The notes beneath the pieces were generated by a model, which saw only the letters and a list, made by a program, of their open reading frames with translations, was not told where the DNA came from and ran no database searches. The position numbers were made by a program, and so were the translations under genes. Of a stretch of 63,177 nucleotides of DNA, positions 41,140 through 49,471 are shown one piece after another. The stretch comes from JBAXQQ01 sp037131695 (GTDB lineage: Bacteria > Armatimonadota > Hebobacteria > CAIYQO01). The stretch covers positions 1 to 63,177 of the forward strand of contig CAZWZF010000024.1 in assembly GCA_964638715.1 (NCBI GenBank), written 5' to 3'. How positions within the stretch are numbered: the stretch's first letter is position 1; each line of letters begins with the position of its first letter.

Positions 41140-41876
41140 TAAAGTAAAGACGCCGCTGGTTTGTCGAGGAACAAGGTGCAGTCCGGGTGAGTACGCAATA
41201 TGGATGCCGGAACCATATTTGTTAATGGACCGCTAACCGCGCCGGCAACCGCTTCTGCTTTACGGTGGTCTGGTACGGTACAGATTATCACTTTTGACAT
41301 CATAATGCGGCGGATTGACATGGTTATCGCACGGCTTGGCACAGATTCGAAATCAGGGAACCAGCCTTCGCCTAATTGCTGCTGACGGCATTTGTCATCG
41401 AGATTAACTACTAAAAACGGCTCATCGGTATCAAAATCCGCCGGCGGGTCATTGAAAGCTATATGGCTATTTTCGCCAATGCCGATGAATGCGATATCGA
41501 TGGTATGTGCTTTAATTAGTTCGGACAATCGCTTGCATTCCGCTTCCGCGTCTGGCGCGTCGCCTTCAACATAATGAAAAGTAGCCAGCGGTACCGGCAG
41601 ATGCGATACAAATCGTTTCCACAGGTACCCGCGAAAACTGGCGGGGTGTTCAATAGGTAGTCCGACATATTCATCTAAATGAAATATCGTCACTTTATGC
41701 CAGTCTATTCCACCGGCTTTGCAAAGGGTTTCCAGCATTTCAAATTGGGACGCGCCGGTTGCCAGAATAATGGACGCTTTGCCATTTTTCTTCAGCACAT
41801 CCCGCAGTAATTGTGCACCGTATTCGGCGGCTACCCAGCCATTATCTGGCCGGGTATTGCTGATTTTGATGTTCAT
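41139..41876 (-). CDS. nagB: Glucosamine-6-phosphate deaminase
   Basis: 245 residues from ATG 41876 (MNIKISNTRPDNGWVAAEYG), one base after the esterase stop; the longer frame to 41966 lies inside the esterase gene. FHLDEYVGLPIEHPASFRGY and FIGIGENSHIAFNDPPADF are the diagnostic motifs, with catalytic Asp and His; AITMSIRRIMMSKVIICTVP and AGAVSGPLTNMVPASILRTH complete the fold. It converts GlcN-6-P to fructose-6-P and ammonia. Confidence 0.93.
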   Translation of the reverse strand: MNIKISNTRPDNGWVAAEYGAQLLRDVLKKNGKASIILATGASQFEMLETLCKAGGIDWHKVTIFHLDEYVGLPIEHPASFRGYLWKRFVSHLPVPLATFHYVEGDAPDAEAECKRLSELIKAHTIDIAFIGIGENSHIAFNDPPADFDTDEPFLVVNLDDKCRQQQLGEGWFPDFESVPSRAITMSIRRIMMSKVIICTVPDHRKAEAVAGAVSGPLTNMVPASILRTHPDCTLFLDKPAASLL

Positions 41877-41877
41877 A

Positions 41878-43878
41878 TTATTTACCAGTGCGGAATGGTA
41901 CTGCCGGTAAACCCGCAGCATTGTACAGGTTGCAAATGGGGTTATCTGCCCATGCATATCGGACATTTTTCGGTTTTTTAACTAACGGTGATGATATCAC
42001 CACGGTGTCTCTTTCGATAACCGCGTCAGCCCAGACGTATTTGCCGTCTTCGCCGGCAATAGCAAAACCCTTTACCGGTTCGCCAAGAGAGGTAAGACCA
42101 ACAGCATGTTTGAACCAGACGCGTATTTTGCCGTCGCCTATTGCTATATTACCCATTACCGGGCCGGAATATTCGATTTTCTTGCCATAGGTCATGGCTT
42201 CTGCGGCCAGCGCCAGCCGGCGGGCAACTTCTTGTTTGTTTGTTGGGTGAATATCATTTGCCATACCGATATCAATCGCCAGTGCCATACCGGTTTTTGG
42301 TGTTTCCTGGGATATTATTGCCTGTGCTTCACGCAGTTCTGCCCAGGCTGAATCAGTCGGTTCCGGCTTGATTGCCATAAAGTTTGCCAGTTGAACAATA
42401 TAAAATCCGAAATTGCCCACGCCAAAACGTGTCCGCCAATCTTTTATCATCGTTGGCAGCAAGGTCTGGTATTGTTTCGCGCGACCAACATTCGCCTCAC
42501 CCTGGTACCAGATAGCACCTTTTACCGGGAATGGTACGATAGGGGCAATCATGCCGTTATACAGTGCAGTAGGCGCATTCGGGTTGTTCTTTGACAACTG
42601 CAAAGGGAATGCGGCAGTATTTTTCAGGTCTACACTGACGCGATATTTCCAATCACCGACAAGACTGATTTTGTTGGTTGAGTCGTTGCTGTTAATTGTT
42701 AAGTCGCCGGGTTGGCCATAGATTCCGCCTCCGCCCCCAGTATCTAAAACGCGAACGGTAATTATGTTGATGCCTTCTTTCAATATTTTTGCCGGAACTT
42801 TATACTTGCGCGCTTCGTTCCACACGTCAATACCGCCAACTTTTTCGCCGTTTACCCAGGTTACATCGCGGTCATCGATTGGCCCTAATGAAAGCATATA
42901 ATCTTTTGCCGCGTCTTTTGCGGTAAGTTTGAACTCTTTCTTGAACCATACCACTCCGTCGAATCCCGGCATACCCTTGTCTTCCCACAATCCCGGCAAT
43001 GCCATTGTTAACCATTCTTTATCGGCAGTTGCGGTATCCCACTTTGCGGCAGAACCCGGGTCATTCTTCACCCACCAGTCATCGACTCTTTTATTGTAAT
43101 CGTCTTTCCCTATTTTCATATTTTCAATCGCAATATTCTGATTTTTAATTGCGGATGCAAATTCGGGCATGGTACTCAGTGCTTCTGAACTGGTCCATGC
43201 TTCCGCCACAGTACCGCCCCAATATGTGCCGATTAAGCCAATGGGTATTTTCTGGTCTTCCTGAATATTTTTGCCAAAGAGATAGCCGACAGCAGAAAAA
43301 CCACCCCAACCGCCGGAAGAGATACTTTTTGGAGTGCAAACCTGCCATGAGCTATTAGTTATCTGTTGCGGCTCGAATTGTATAGATTTCGGCACCGTGA
43401 AGAAACGAATATTTTCATTGTCAGCCTTCGCTACATCCTGCGGTGCTTTTATTGCTCCTATACCCATTTCCATATTCGATTGCCCGCTGCAAATCCAAAC
43501 ATCGCCAACCATCACGTTAAAAAATATTGCTTTGTTTTTGCTGCTGGTAACCTTTACCGGGGCAGCAGACGCGGTGTTGCCGGTTAATTCCGCAACCATC
43601 GGTGGAGATTCTATACGCATTACATAAGGGCCGCCAGCCTTGAACGGACCGATTTTTGCCAGCCATTTTCCGGCGGCATCGGCACGCACAAGGTCGTTGC
43701 TGCCATACATATTTACTTTCACCAGTTCGCCTGGAGTTGTCCAACCCCAAACCGGTACTTTTACATCGCGCTGTATTACCATATCATTAGAAAATATGTG
43801 ATGCACAAACGGCATATCCTGCCCATAAGCTGCCAACAGCATGATTACTGCCAGCAAAATCAAATAAATTCTTCGCAT
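41878..43878 (-). CDS. Sialate O-acetylesterase (SASA-domain), exported
   Basis: 666 residues with a signal peptide (MRRIYLILLAVIMLLAAYGQ). DVWICSGQSNMEMG holds the nucleophile serine; GAIWYQGEANVGRAKQY is the second SGNH-type block; IDIGMANDIHPTNKQEVARR holds the Asp-x-x-His pair. A jelly-roll beta-galactosidase-like insert occurs at about residues 285-400 (WVNGEKVGGIDVWNEARKYK). It removes O-acetyl groups from sialic acid or other acetylated sugars in the periplasm or outside. It is first in an operon with nagB and nagA, which fits amino-sugar use. It lies divergent from the arsenic operon. Confidence 0.92.
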   Translation of the reverse strand: MRRIYLILLAVIMLLAAYGQDMPFVHHIFSNDMVIQRDVKVPVWGWTTPGELVKVNMYGSNDLVRADAAGKWLAKIGPFKAGGPYVMRIESPPMVAELTGNTASAAPVKVTSSKNKAIFFNVMVGDVWICSGQSNMEMGIGAIKAPQDVAKADNENIRFFTVPKSIQFEPQQITNSSWQVCTPKSISSGGWGGFSAVGYLFGKNIQEDQKIPIGLIGTYWGGTVAEAWTSSEALSTMPEFASAIKNQNIAIENMKIGKDDYNKRVDDWWVKNDPGSAAKWDTATADKEWLTMALPGLWEDKGMPGFDGVVWFKKEFKLTAKDAAKDYMLSLGPIDDRDVTWVNGEKVGGIDVWNEARKYKVPAKILKEGINIITVRVLDTGGGGGIYGQPGDLTINSNDSTNKISLVGDWKYRVSVDLKNTAAFPLQLSKNNPNAPTALYNGMIAPIVPFPVKGAIWYQGEANVGRAKQYQTLLPTMIKDWRTRFGVGNFGFYIVQLANFMAIKPEPTDSAWAELREAQAIISQETPKTGMALAIDIGMANDIHPTNKQEVARRLALAAEAMTYGKKIEYSGPVMGNIAIGDGKIRVWFKHAVGLTSLGEPVKGFAIAGEDGKYVWADAVIERDTVVISSPLVKKPKNVRYAWADNPICNLYNAAGLPAVPFRTGK

Positions 43879-43968
43879 TGTTCTCCCCTTTGCAAAATAA
43901 CCGCATAAATAGTAACAAATTAAATAGATAAAAAGAAGGGATTATGCGTGAAATTATTATTTATTACA

Positions 43969-44052
43969 AGATACACTGAGAAGACACAAGATTCACAGAG
44001 TGAAATAATAACCTCTGTGCGACTCAGTGTCTCCTTGTGAATATCTGTGTAC
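43969..44052. repeat. 'cacagag/ctctgtg' repeat with inverted blocks in the divergent promoter region
   Basis: Contains gatacactgagaagacacaa, gattcacagag and, after a short gap, the inverse blocks cctctgtgcgactcagtgtc and tccttgtgaatatctgtg. It lies between the esterase operon and arsR, so a repeat sits just upstream of the ars promoter. Confidence 0.65.
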
Positions 44053-44061
44053 CAATAAAAT

Positions 44062-44091
44062 TTGACAACCACCACAACTTTTTTGTATTAT
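44062..44091 (+). promoter_or_regulatory. ars operon promoter, probably leaderless
   Basis: TTGACA (44062-44067) and TATTAT (44086-44091) are 18 bases apart. The arsR ATG at 44099 is only 7 bases past the -10, which is about where transcription would begin, and no Shine-Dalgarno sequence exists. The ArsR operator is not obvious by eye. Confidence 0.65.
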
Positions 44092-44098
44092 ATGCGAA

Positions 44099-44470
44099 AT
44101 GGCGCATGTACAAATTGAAAAGACAATACAGATTCACCAGGCACTGTCAGACGCTACGCGTGTTCGCATAATGCGGCTGCTGCTGGAACGCGAGTTGTGC
44201 GTGTGCGAGATTGTGGATGCGCTGGAAGAGCCGCAATATAAAATATCGCGGCATTTAGCAGTGTTGAAAAATGCAGGTTTGGTAAATGATTGGCGCGAAG
44301 GGCAGTGGATGCATTATGATATCGCGCCGGATTTGACTGAATCATGGCGTATTGCGCTAAACGCGATGCGACTGGTTTGGGATGAAAGTGTAGAAGTGAA
44401 AACCGCTTTGGCGCGATTGCAGCAGCGGTCTACTCGTCCGCCGGGTGGTGCAGCATCCTGTGGCGGGTAA
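44099..44470 (+). CDS. arsR: ArsR-family metalloregulator
   Basis: 123-residue winged-helix repressor. QIHQALSDATRVRIMRLLLE starts the fold; ELCVCEIVDALEEPQYKISR holds the Cys-Val-Cys metal-sensing motif on the alpha-3 helix and the recognition helix; HLAVLKNAGLVNDWREGQWM HYDI-type wing follows. The C-terminus ends AASCGG with one more cysteine. As(III) binding should release it from its own promoter and turn on the downstream acr3 and arsC genes. The transcript may be leaderless. Confidence 0.93.
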   Translation: MAHVQIEKTIQIHQALSDATRVRIMRLLLERELCVCEIVDALEEPQYKISRHLAVLKNAGLVNDWREGQWMHYDIAPDLTESWRIALNAMRLVWDESVEVKTALARLQQRSTRPPGGAASCGG

Positions 44471-44531
44471 TTTTATTTAGGTCATTATATGTGTTAGTGT
44501 GCATATATGCATAATCGAAATAAGGGGAATT

Positions 44532-45581
44532 ATGTCTGAAAATATCGTTAAAAAATTATCATGGTTAGACCGTTATTTGCCAATATGGATATTCCTGGCG
44601 ATGGGCATCGGCGTTGCCTTGGGACGAGTTTTCCCTGGTATCGGGCCTGCTCTTGATACGGTAAAAGTTGCTAATGTATCGCTGCCGATTGCTATTGGGT
44701 TAATCTGGATGATGTATCCGGTGCTGGCGAAAGTAAAATACGAATCACTGCATAAATTTGCCGGACATGGCAAATTATTCACCATTTCAATTGTATTTAA
44801 CTGGGTAGTTGGTCCTATCCTGATGTTTGCGCTGGCATGGTTGTTCTTACCGGATATGCCTGAGTATCGAACTGGTTTGATATTAGTAGGTCTGGCTCGC
44901 TGTATCGCCATGGTACTGGTGTGGAATATGCTGGCAAAAGGCAGCAGCGAAGTTGCCGCGATTCTGGTGGCATTAAACTCAGTATTTCAAATATTCATGT
45001 ATTCATTCCTCGGTTACCTTTTTCTGGCGGTTATACCGCGCTGGTTTGGCGGTGAGTCGATGGCAGTGCATATTTCAATGTGGCAAATAGCGAAAAGTGT
45101 GCTGATATTTTTAGGCATTCCATTACTGGCAGGTTTTCTCACTCGTACTATTTTGGTAAAACAACGCGGAGCAGACTGGTATGACAATGTATTAATGCCA
45201 AAACTCGGACCAACCGCGTTAATTGGGTTGTTATATACCATTGTGCTGATGTTTTCCATGCAAGGCGACAAAATAGTCGGCTTGCCGATGGATGTAGTGC
45301 GCATTTCATTGCCGTTAATAGTATATTTCATATTGATGTGGGGTATCGCGTTTATTGTAACACGTGGAATGGGGTATAAATATGAAGACGCTGCATCGGT
45401 AGCTTTCACCGCAGCCGGCAATAATTTTGAGTTGGCGATTGCTGTCGCTGTAGGTATATTCGGTATCGCGTCCGGTCAAGCTTTAGCGGCAGTAGTAGGT
45501 CCGCTCATCGAAGTGCCAGCGTTAATCGGCTTGGTCTATGTATCCCTGTGGGCAAAACGCAAGTTTTTCCCAGCGGAATAA
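44532..45581 (+). CDS. acr3: Arsenite efflux transporter, ACR3 family
   Basis: 349 residues from ATG 44532 (MSENIVKKLSWLDRYLPIWI), with AAGGGGA upstream; the earlier in-frame ATG at 44499 has no site. About ten membrane helices. LVGLARCIAMVLVWNMLAKG holds the conserved arsenite-binding cysteine, and FTAAGNNFELAIAVAVGIFG the conserved Asn-Asn-Phe-Glu motif of the BASS-fold. It exports As(OH)3 using the proton gradient. It lies between arsR and arsC. Confidence 0.95.
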   Translation: MSENIVKKLSWLDRYLPIWIFLAMGIGVALGRVFPGIGPALDTVKVANVSLPIAIGLIWMMYPVLAKVKYESLHKFAGHGKLFTISIVFNWVVGPILMFALAWLFLPDMPEYRTGLILVGLARCIAMVLVWNMLAKGSSEVAAILVALNSVFQIFMYSFLGYLFLAVIPRWFGGESMAVHISMWQIAKSVLIFLGIPLLAGFLTRTILVKQRGADWYDNVLMPKLGPTALIGLLYTIVLMFSMQGDKIVGLPMDVVRISLPLIVYFILMWGIAFIVTRGMGYKYEDAASVAFTAAGNNFELAIAVAVGIFGIASGQALAAVVGPLIEVPALIGLVYVSLWAKRKFFPAE

Positions 45582-45583
45582 TT

Positions 45584-45657
45584 TTTTAACATGATTATCA
45601 TGATGAAAATATATAATTAAAAAAATCTTGTAAATCATGTTAATTATGTCAAAAATA
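45584..45657. repeat. 'atcatgttaattatgtcaaa' dispersed repeat, both orientations
   Basis: Starts with the minus-type block taacatgattatcatgatga and ends with the plus-type block aatcttgtaaatcatgttaa, so two partial copies face each other between acr3 and arsC. Confidence 0.65.
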
Positions 45658-45674
45658 AAGTGAGGTTAAAAATT

Positions 45675-46070
45675 ATGCAGGTGATGTTTGTATGTGTTCA
45701 TAATGCTGGCCGCAGCCAGATGGCGGAAGCATTTTTTAATGTGATATCGCCGGCGGGGTGGCATGCTATTTCAACCGGAACGCAACCGACTGAGCGGGTT
45801 AATCCTATCGTTGTAGAGGCGATGCGGGAAATCGGAATAGATATGACTGGTTATACCCCAAAACTGGCATCACCGGAGTTAGTCACCGCGTCCGACCGCA
45901 TCATCACTATGGGTTGCGGGGTGCAGGAAAGCTGTCCGCTGTATTTGGGAATGAAGATTGATGAAGACTGGGGATTGTCTGATCCTGCCGGGCAGGGGAT
46001 TGAAGCTGTACGACCAATCAGAGATGAAGTTAAAAGCCGGGTGATGGATTTTATTGAAAAAATAAAATAG
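45675..46070 (+). CDS. arsC: Arsenate reductase, thioredoxin-coupled low-molecular-weight phosphatase type
   Basis: 131 residues from ATG 45675 (MQVMFVCVHNAGRSQMAEAF), with GAGG 9-13 bases upstream; the GTG at 45660 overlaps that site. CVHNAGRS is the Cys-x5-Arg phosphatase loop. MGCGVQESCPLYLGMKIDED supplies the second and third redox cysteines, and WGLSDPAGQG the catalytic Asp-Pro. It reduces arsenate to arsenite, which ACR3 exports. Last gene of arsR-acr3-arsC. Confidence 0.94.
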   Translation: MQVMFVCVHNAGRSQMAEAFFNVISPAGWHAISTGTQPTERVNPIVVEAMREIGIDMTGYTPKLASPELVTASDRIITMGCGVQESCPLYLGMKIDEDWGLSDPAGQGIEAVRPIRDEVKSRVMDFIEKIK

Positions 46071-46111
46071 GATTATTTTAAGTAAATACCAATAAATAGC
46101 ACATTAAACTA

Positions 46112-46138
46112 TTGACAACCGGTTTAACAAAGTATAAT
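46112..46138 (+). promoter_or_regulatory. Candidate promoter of the second long pseudopilin gene
   Basis: TTGACA (46112-46117) and TATAAT (46133-46138) are 15 bases apart; read as TAATAT (46135-46140) the spacing is 17. It lies 64 bases before the start. Confidence 0.55.
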
Positions 46139-46201
46139 ATTTTTGCATATAGTAAACCCATATTATTAGCCTGTGTTCATATCTATGAAGGAGAAATCAT
46201 T

Positions 46202-47425
46202 ATGTCAACAAAACCACGTTCAAAAGGTTTTACCCTTATCGAGTTGCTGGTCGTAATAGCCATAATTGCAATCTTAGCCGCTATACTATTCCCGGTGTTT
46301 GCCCGTGCCCGCGAAAAAGCACGCCAAACCACCTGCACCAGTAATCAGCGACAGATTACTGCGTCTGTGCAGATGTATGCCCAGGACCATGAAGAAACTT
46401 TGCCGGGCACAACGACTGTTTGGAATGATATCAAGGTTGATAGCGGTGTATTAGTATGTCCCACTGCCGGAAGAAGTCTTCCAGTCGGTTATGGTTATCA
46501 TGATGCATTGGTTGATGATAACACCGGCACAGGAATGGGATTGGGTACTTTTGATGATCCCACATCCATGATAGTTACAGCAGACATGCCCAGTAATGGC
46601 AAAGACCGTGTATTGCGGTTAGATACCGATGTGGATTATCGTCATAGCGGCAGTGCAGTTGCTTCATACCTTGATGGCCATGTCGGGGTCAGTAAAACAC
46701 TGCAGATAACCTGGGTTACACCAGATACAGATTTGATGGCTGATTTAAATCTATTGGCTATCGGAACTATTCCTGTAGGAGTAACCGGTGTTTGGACTCG
46801 TGTAGGGGCTGACACACGCAATGTTGCTAATACTACAGACATTTCTAAAATGAGTCTGGTTGCAGGAAATACAAATAAAGGAATTGAAATTTGGCAGAAA
46901 AGCAATCAGAACGGTGATCCAAGTAATAGTTTGAGCATATCCCGGCCATTATTAGTTCCTGCAGGTATCAACGCCTGGGCATTAAGCGGATATTTATATT
47001 GTAAAAATATTGGACAAAAATATGTTCCTGTAGATATGATTGTTTCAGTAGCAGATAGCAGTAACAATGTTATTAGTACTCTCAATATAGTTTCAGGTGG
47101 AACTGGTTCTTTAAATCACCTGACTTTAAATGGAGTTGACCTTTTAACACCGGCTTTGTTTTATAATGCACCACAACCGACATTTATGACAAAATATACA
47201 CCGTTTACAATTATTCTTCAGCAGTCATCTACTGTACAACAAATGGTACTGACACAAAGTACCAGTATGACAATTTCAATGAATGGTACTACTAAAGCAG
47301 CACTCCCAACTGGCAATCCGATGGTACCTGCAAAACTCACTGTATCTGCAGCAAATCATGGTAATGCAAATATGACTATTCAATTTGATGTTAGCAATCT
47401 AATGTTTGGCTATCGTAAACCGTAA
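46202..47425 (+). CDS. Pseudopilin with C-terminal beta-rich cargo domain
   Basis: 407 residues from ATG 46202, with AGGAG upstream; the frame to 46112 runs through the promoter. Cleavage after Gly9 (RSKG|FTLIE), then the same helix and FARAREKARQTTCTSNQRQI as the gene at 74. The family signature is VDYRHSGSAVASYLDGHVGV. About 230 residues follow (residues 170-407), predicted beta-rich with no family I recognise: KMSLVAGNTNKGIEIWQKSN, PLLVPAGINAWALSGYLYCK, VSAANHGNANMTIQFDVSNL. The cargo is different from the DNRLRE module of the first gene. A terminator-like hairpin follows. It probably displays its C-terminal domain on a pilus-like structure. Confidence 0.88.
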   Translation: MSTKPRSKGFTLIELLVVIAIIAILAAILFPVFARAREKARQTTCTSNQRQITASVQMYAQDHEETLPGTTTVWNDIKVDSGVLVCPTAGRSLPVGYGYHDALVDDNTGTGMGLGTFDDPTSMIVTADMPSNGKDRVLRLDTDVDYRHSGSAVASYLDGHVGVSKTLQITWVTPDTDLMADLNLLAIGTIPVGVTGVWTRVGADTRNVANTTDISKMSLVAGNTNKGIEIWQKSNQNGDPSNSLSISRPLLVPAGINAWALSGYLYCKNIGQKYVPVDMIVSVADSSNNVISTLNIVSGGTGSLNHLTLNGVDLLTPALFYNAPQPTFMTKYTPFTIILQQSSTVQQMVLTQSTSMTISMNGTTKAALPTGNPMVPAKLTVSAANHGNANMTIQFDVSNLMFGYRKP

Positions 47426-47462
47426 TTAATAACTTTGAAAATATTTAACTAAAAACGATTAT

Positions 47463-47497
47463 GGCGCGAAAGAAGTATAAAACCTTCCTTTGCGCTA
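47463..47497 (+). terminator. Probable terminator hairpin
   Basis: ggcgcgaaagaag and cttcctttgcgct form an imperfect 13-bp stem (including G-U pairs) with an AT loop, followed by an AT/T-rich stretch. It lies about 40 bases past the pseudopilin stop. Confidence 0.55.
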
Positions 47498-47620
47498 TTA
47501 TTATCTTTTGCAAGATATTGAAATCCGGCTAAAAAAAGATTGGATTTGTTGTTTCATAATAACCAGAACATTTTGTATGATTTCACAGTCTAATTATTAA
47601 ACCTGTATAGGAGAATATTA

Positions 47621-48541
47621 ATGTTTAATCGATTATCATTTTTTGTTTTTGTCGTCTTGTTTGTGTTGAATACTCAACCGGTATTAGCCGACCCAGCAAC
47701 TTCGATTAATGATGGCAAGGGACAAGTGGTTGCACAGGAAACTGTAAATTCTGTTTATACCAATAAATTGACAACGGTTTTGCCATCGAAAGAAAATAGT
47801 GCCAAACGGCTGGCTCATATTACAAAATTAAAACAAGTCGGTTTATCCCCGGAAGGATTAATGCAAGTCAAGCAGGATATGGCTGTATTTGATAAAGAAT
47901 TAATAACCGTTTGGGCACATAGTATTAAATTTGCCGATGGTCGGATTTTTGCACGGAAAATTGAACCAATTTTGATTAATGACGAACATTTGGTAAATTT
48001 ATTTCCAAAGATTTATTTTTATAGCTTGCAGCTTCCGGGTTACTTTGGTGGTGCTGCGCCATCAGAAATGATTCTGCGTAATTTTGAAGTTCCGGCTCCA
48101 TTGCAGCGCAGTAATATTATTGCTGTAAACAATGATGCAACTATATGGCTGATGACAGACCAGGCATCTCGCCAGCAGTTTTTCCAATCATTCTCGCCAC
48201 TGGTTAAATCAGATGCTGCCGCACGCACTTGTGCTGCTGGCTGGCTGCGGCTTTCCCAAGAGTTCGTTTGGCAGTTCAATGAAAATCCCCCGTTTAATAT
48301 TGTTGAAAAAGATTTTATAGTAAAAGAACTGCATGATAATAATATGAAGATGGAAGTCACCGGAAAAGCAGTGGTAGACCCCAAGAGTAATACAAAAGGC
48401 GATATTACCGCAATCCTGCTTTTTACAAATGAAGGCAAAATGAAATCAGTTACTGAAACTCAAAATATAGATTTTGGTTTAGTTCCTTTACCTCCAAGTG
48501 CTGCCCCCGGCGGTCCGGGCGGCAGGCCAATGCCGGAATAA
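47621..48541 (+). CDS. Exported protein of unknown function
   Basis: 306 residues; signal peptide MFNRLSFFVFVVLFVLNTQP with a likely cut after VLA-DPA. AGGAG precedes the start. I do not recognise the family. The mature part is mixed alpha/beta with AKRLAHITKLKQVGLSPEGL, MILRNFEVPAPLQRSNIIAV and VTGKAVVDPKSNTKGDITAI, and a Pro/Gly-rich end (PPSAAPGGPGGRPMPE). It follows the pseudopilin gene by about 195 bases with a terminator between, so it is probably transcribed separately. A periplasmic or surface location is expected. Confidence 0.75.
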   Translation: MFNRLSFFVFVVLFVLNTQPVLADPATSINDGKGQVVAQETVNSVYTNKLTTVLPSKENSAKRLAHITKLKQVGLSPEGLMQVKQDMAVFDKELITVWAHSIKFADGRIFARKIEPILINDEHLVNLFPKIYFYSLQLPGYFGGAAPSEMILRNFEVPAPLQRSNIIAVNNDATIWLMTDQASRQQFFQSFSPLVKSDAAARTCAAGWLRLSQEFVWQFNENPPFNIVEKDFIVKELHDNNMKMEVTGKAVVDPKSNTKGDITAILLFTNEGKMKSVTETQNIDFGLVPLPPSAAPGGPGGRPMPE

Positions 48542-48607
48542 GATATCACCATAAAAATCTCATTTTCTGTTATAATGACATCGGAAAATGGTGTTGAGGA
48601 GATTATT

Positions 48608-49471
48608 ATGCCAGCACAGCAATTACGCGGGGCGGCTATCGCCAAAGAAATTAATGAGACATTGACGGCAGAGATTAATCTGCTGATTGAGCGCGGGATA
48701 ACCCCCAGTCTGGTTAGCATACAGGCTGGTGTGGACGAGTCATCGCGCATATATCGCGAACAGCAGGCAAAGAAAGCGGCGGCAATTGGTATTACTTACC
48801 AGATGGTAGATTTTGATGATAGCTGTACCGAAAACGATGTGGCAGATGCCATTGCGAAATTAAACATGGATCCAAATGTTCATGGAATAATATTGCAGAC
48901 TCCGCTGCCCAAAGGGATGAACCTGGATGCGATGCAGAACCTGATAGACCCGCTGAAAGATGTTGATGGGGTAACGGCAGTTAACCTGGGTGCGGTAATG
49001 ACCGGCAGACCGGGGTTATATCCGTCAACGGCATTAAGCGCATTTGAATTGGTGAAGGCTTCCGGTGTTTCATTGAAAGGCAAGGAAGCGGTCATCATCG
49101 GCCGCAGTGCCATTGTCAGCAAGCCGGTAGCGATGATGCTGGTTAATGAACGCGCCACCATCACCATGTGCCACACCGGAACTCAAGCGGCGGGATTGCT
49201 GGAATACCATGTCAACCGTGCGGAGATATTAGTAGTAGCTACCGGACAGCCGGCGCTGATACCCGGCGAATGGGTGCGTGAAGGCGCAGTGGTGATAGAT
49301 GTCGGCATCAATTATCTGAATGATAAAATAGTCGGCGATGTGGTGTATGAACCGGCAGCAGAACGTGCGGCATTCATAACTCCCGTTCCCGGCGGCGTTG
49401 GCCCGCTGACGGTGACTATGTTGATGTCAAACACAGTGAAGGCTGCAAAGATGCAGGCTGGAATTGCGTAA
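48608..49471 (+). CDS. folD: FolD-family methylenetetrahydrofolate dehydrogenase/cyclohydrolase with altered catalytic lysine
   Basis: 287 residues from ATG 48608 (MPAQQLRGAAIAKEINETLT), with GAGGAG upstream. Family blocks: VHGIILQTPLPKGMNLDAMQ, DPLKDVDGVTAVNLGAVM, VIIGRSAIVSKPVAMMLV, and ITPVPGGVGPLTVTMLMSNT. In the segment SSRIYREQQAKKAAAIG, Tyr49 is kept but the residue four later, the cyclohydrolase lysine (Lys54 in E. coli, Lys56 in the human enzyme), is Gln53. The usual PCTP segment is PSTA here. Dehydrogenase activity may remain while cyclohydrolase is reduced or lost. The stop directly abuts the miaA start. It may be the sole FolD or a specialised copy. Confidence 0.88.
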   Translation: MPAQQLRGAAIAKEINETLTAEINLLIERGITPSLVSIQAGVDESSRIYREQQAKKAAAIGITYQMVDFDDSCTENDVADAIAKLNMDPNVHGIILQTPLPKGMNLDAMQNLIDPLKDVDGVTAVNLGAVMTGRPGLYPSTALSAFELVKASGVSLKGKEAVIIGRSAIVSKPVAMMLVNERATITMCHTGTQAAGLLEYHVNRAEILVVATGQPALIPGEWVREGAVVIDVGINYLNDKIVGDVVYEPAAERAAFITPVPGGVGPLTVTMLMSNTVKAAKMQAGIA

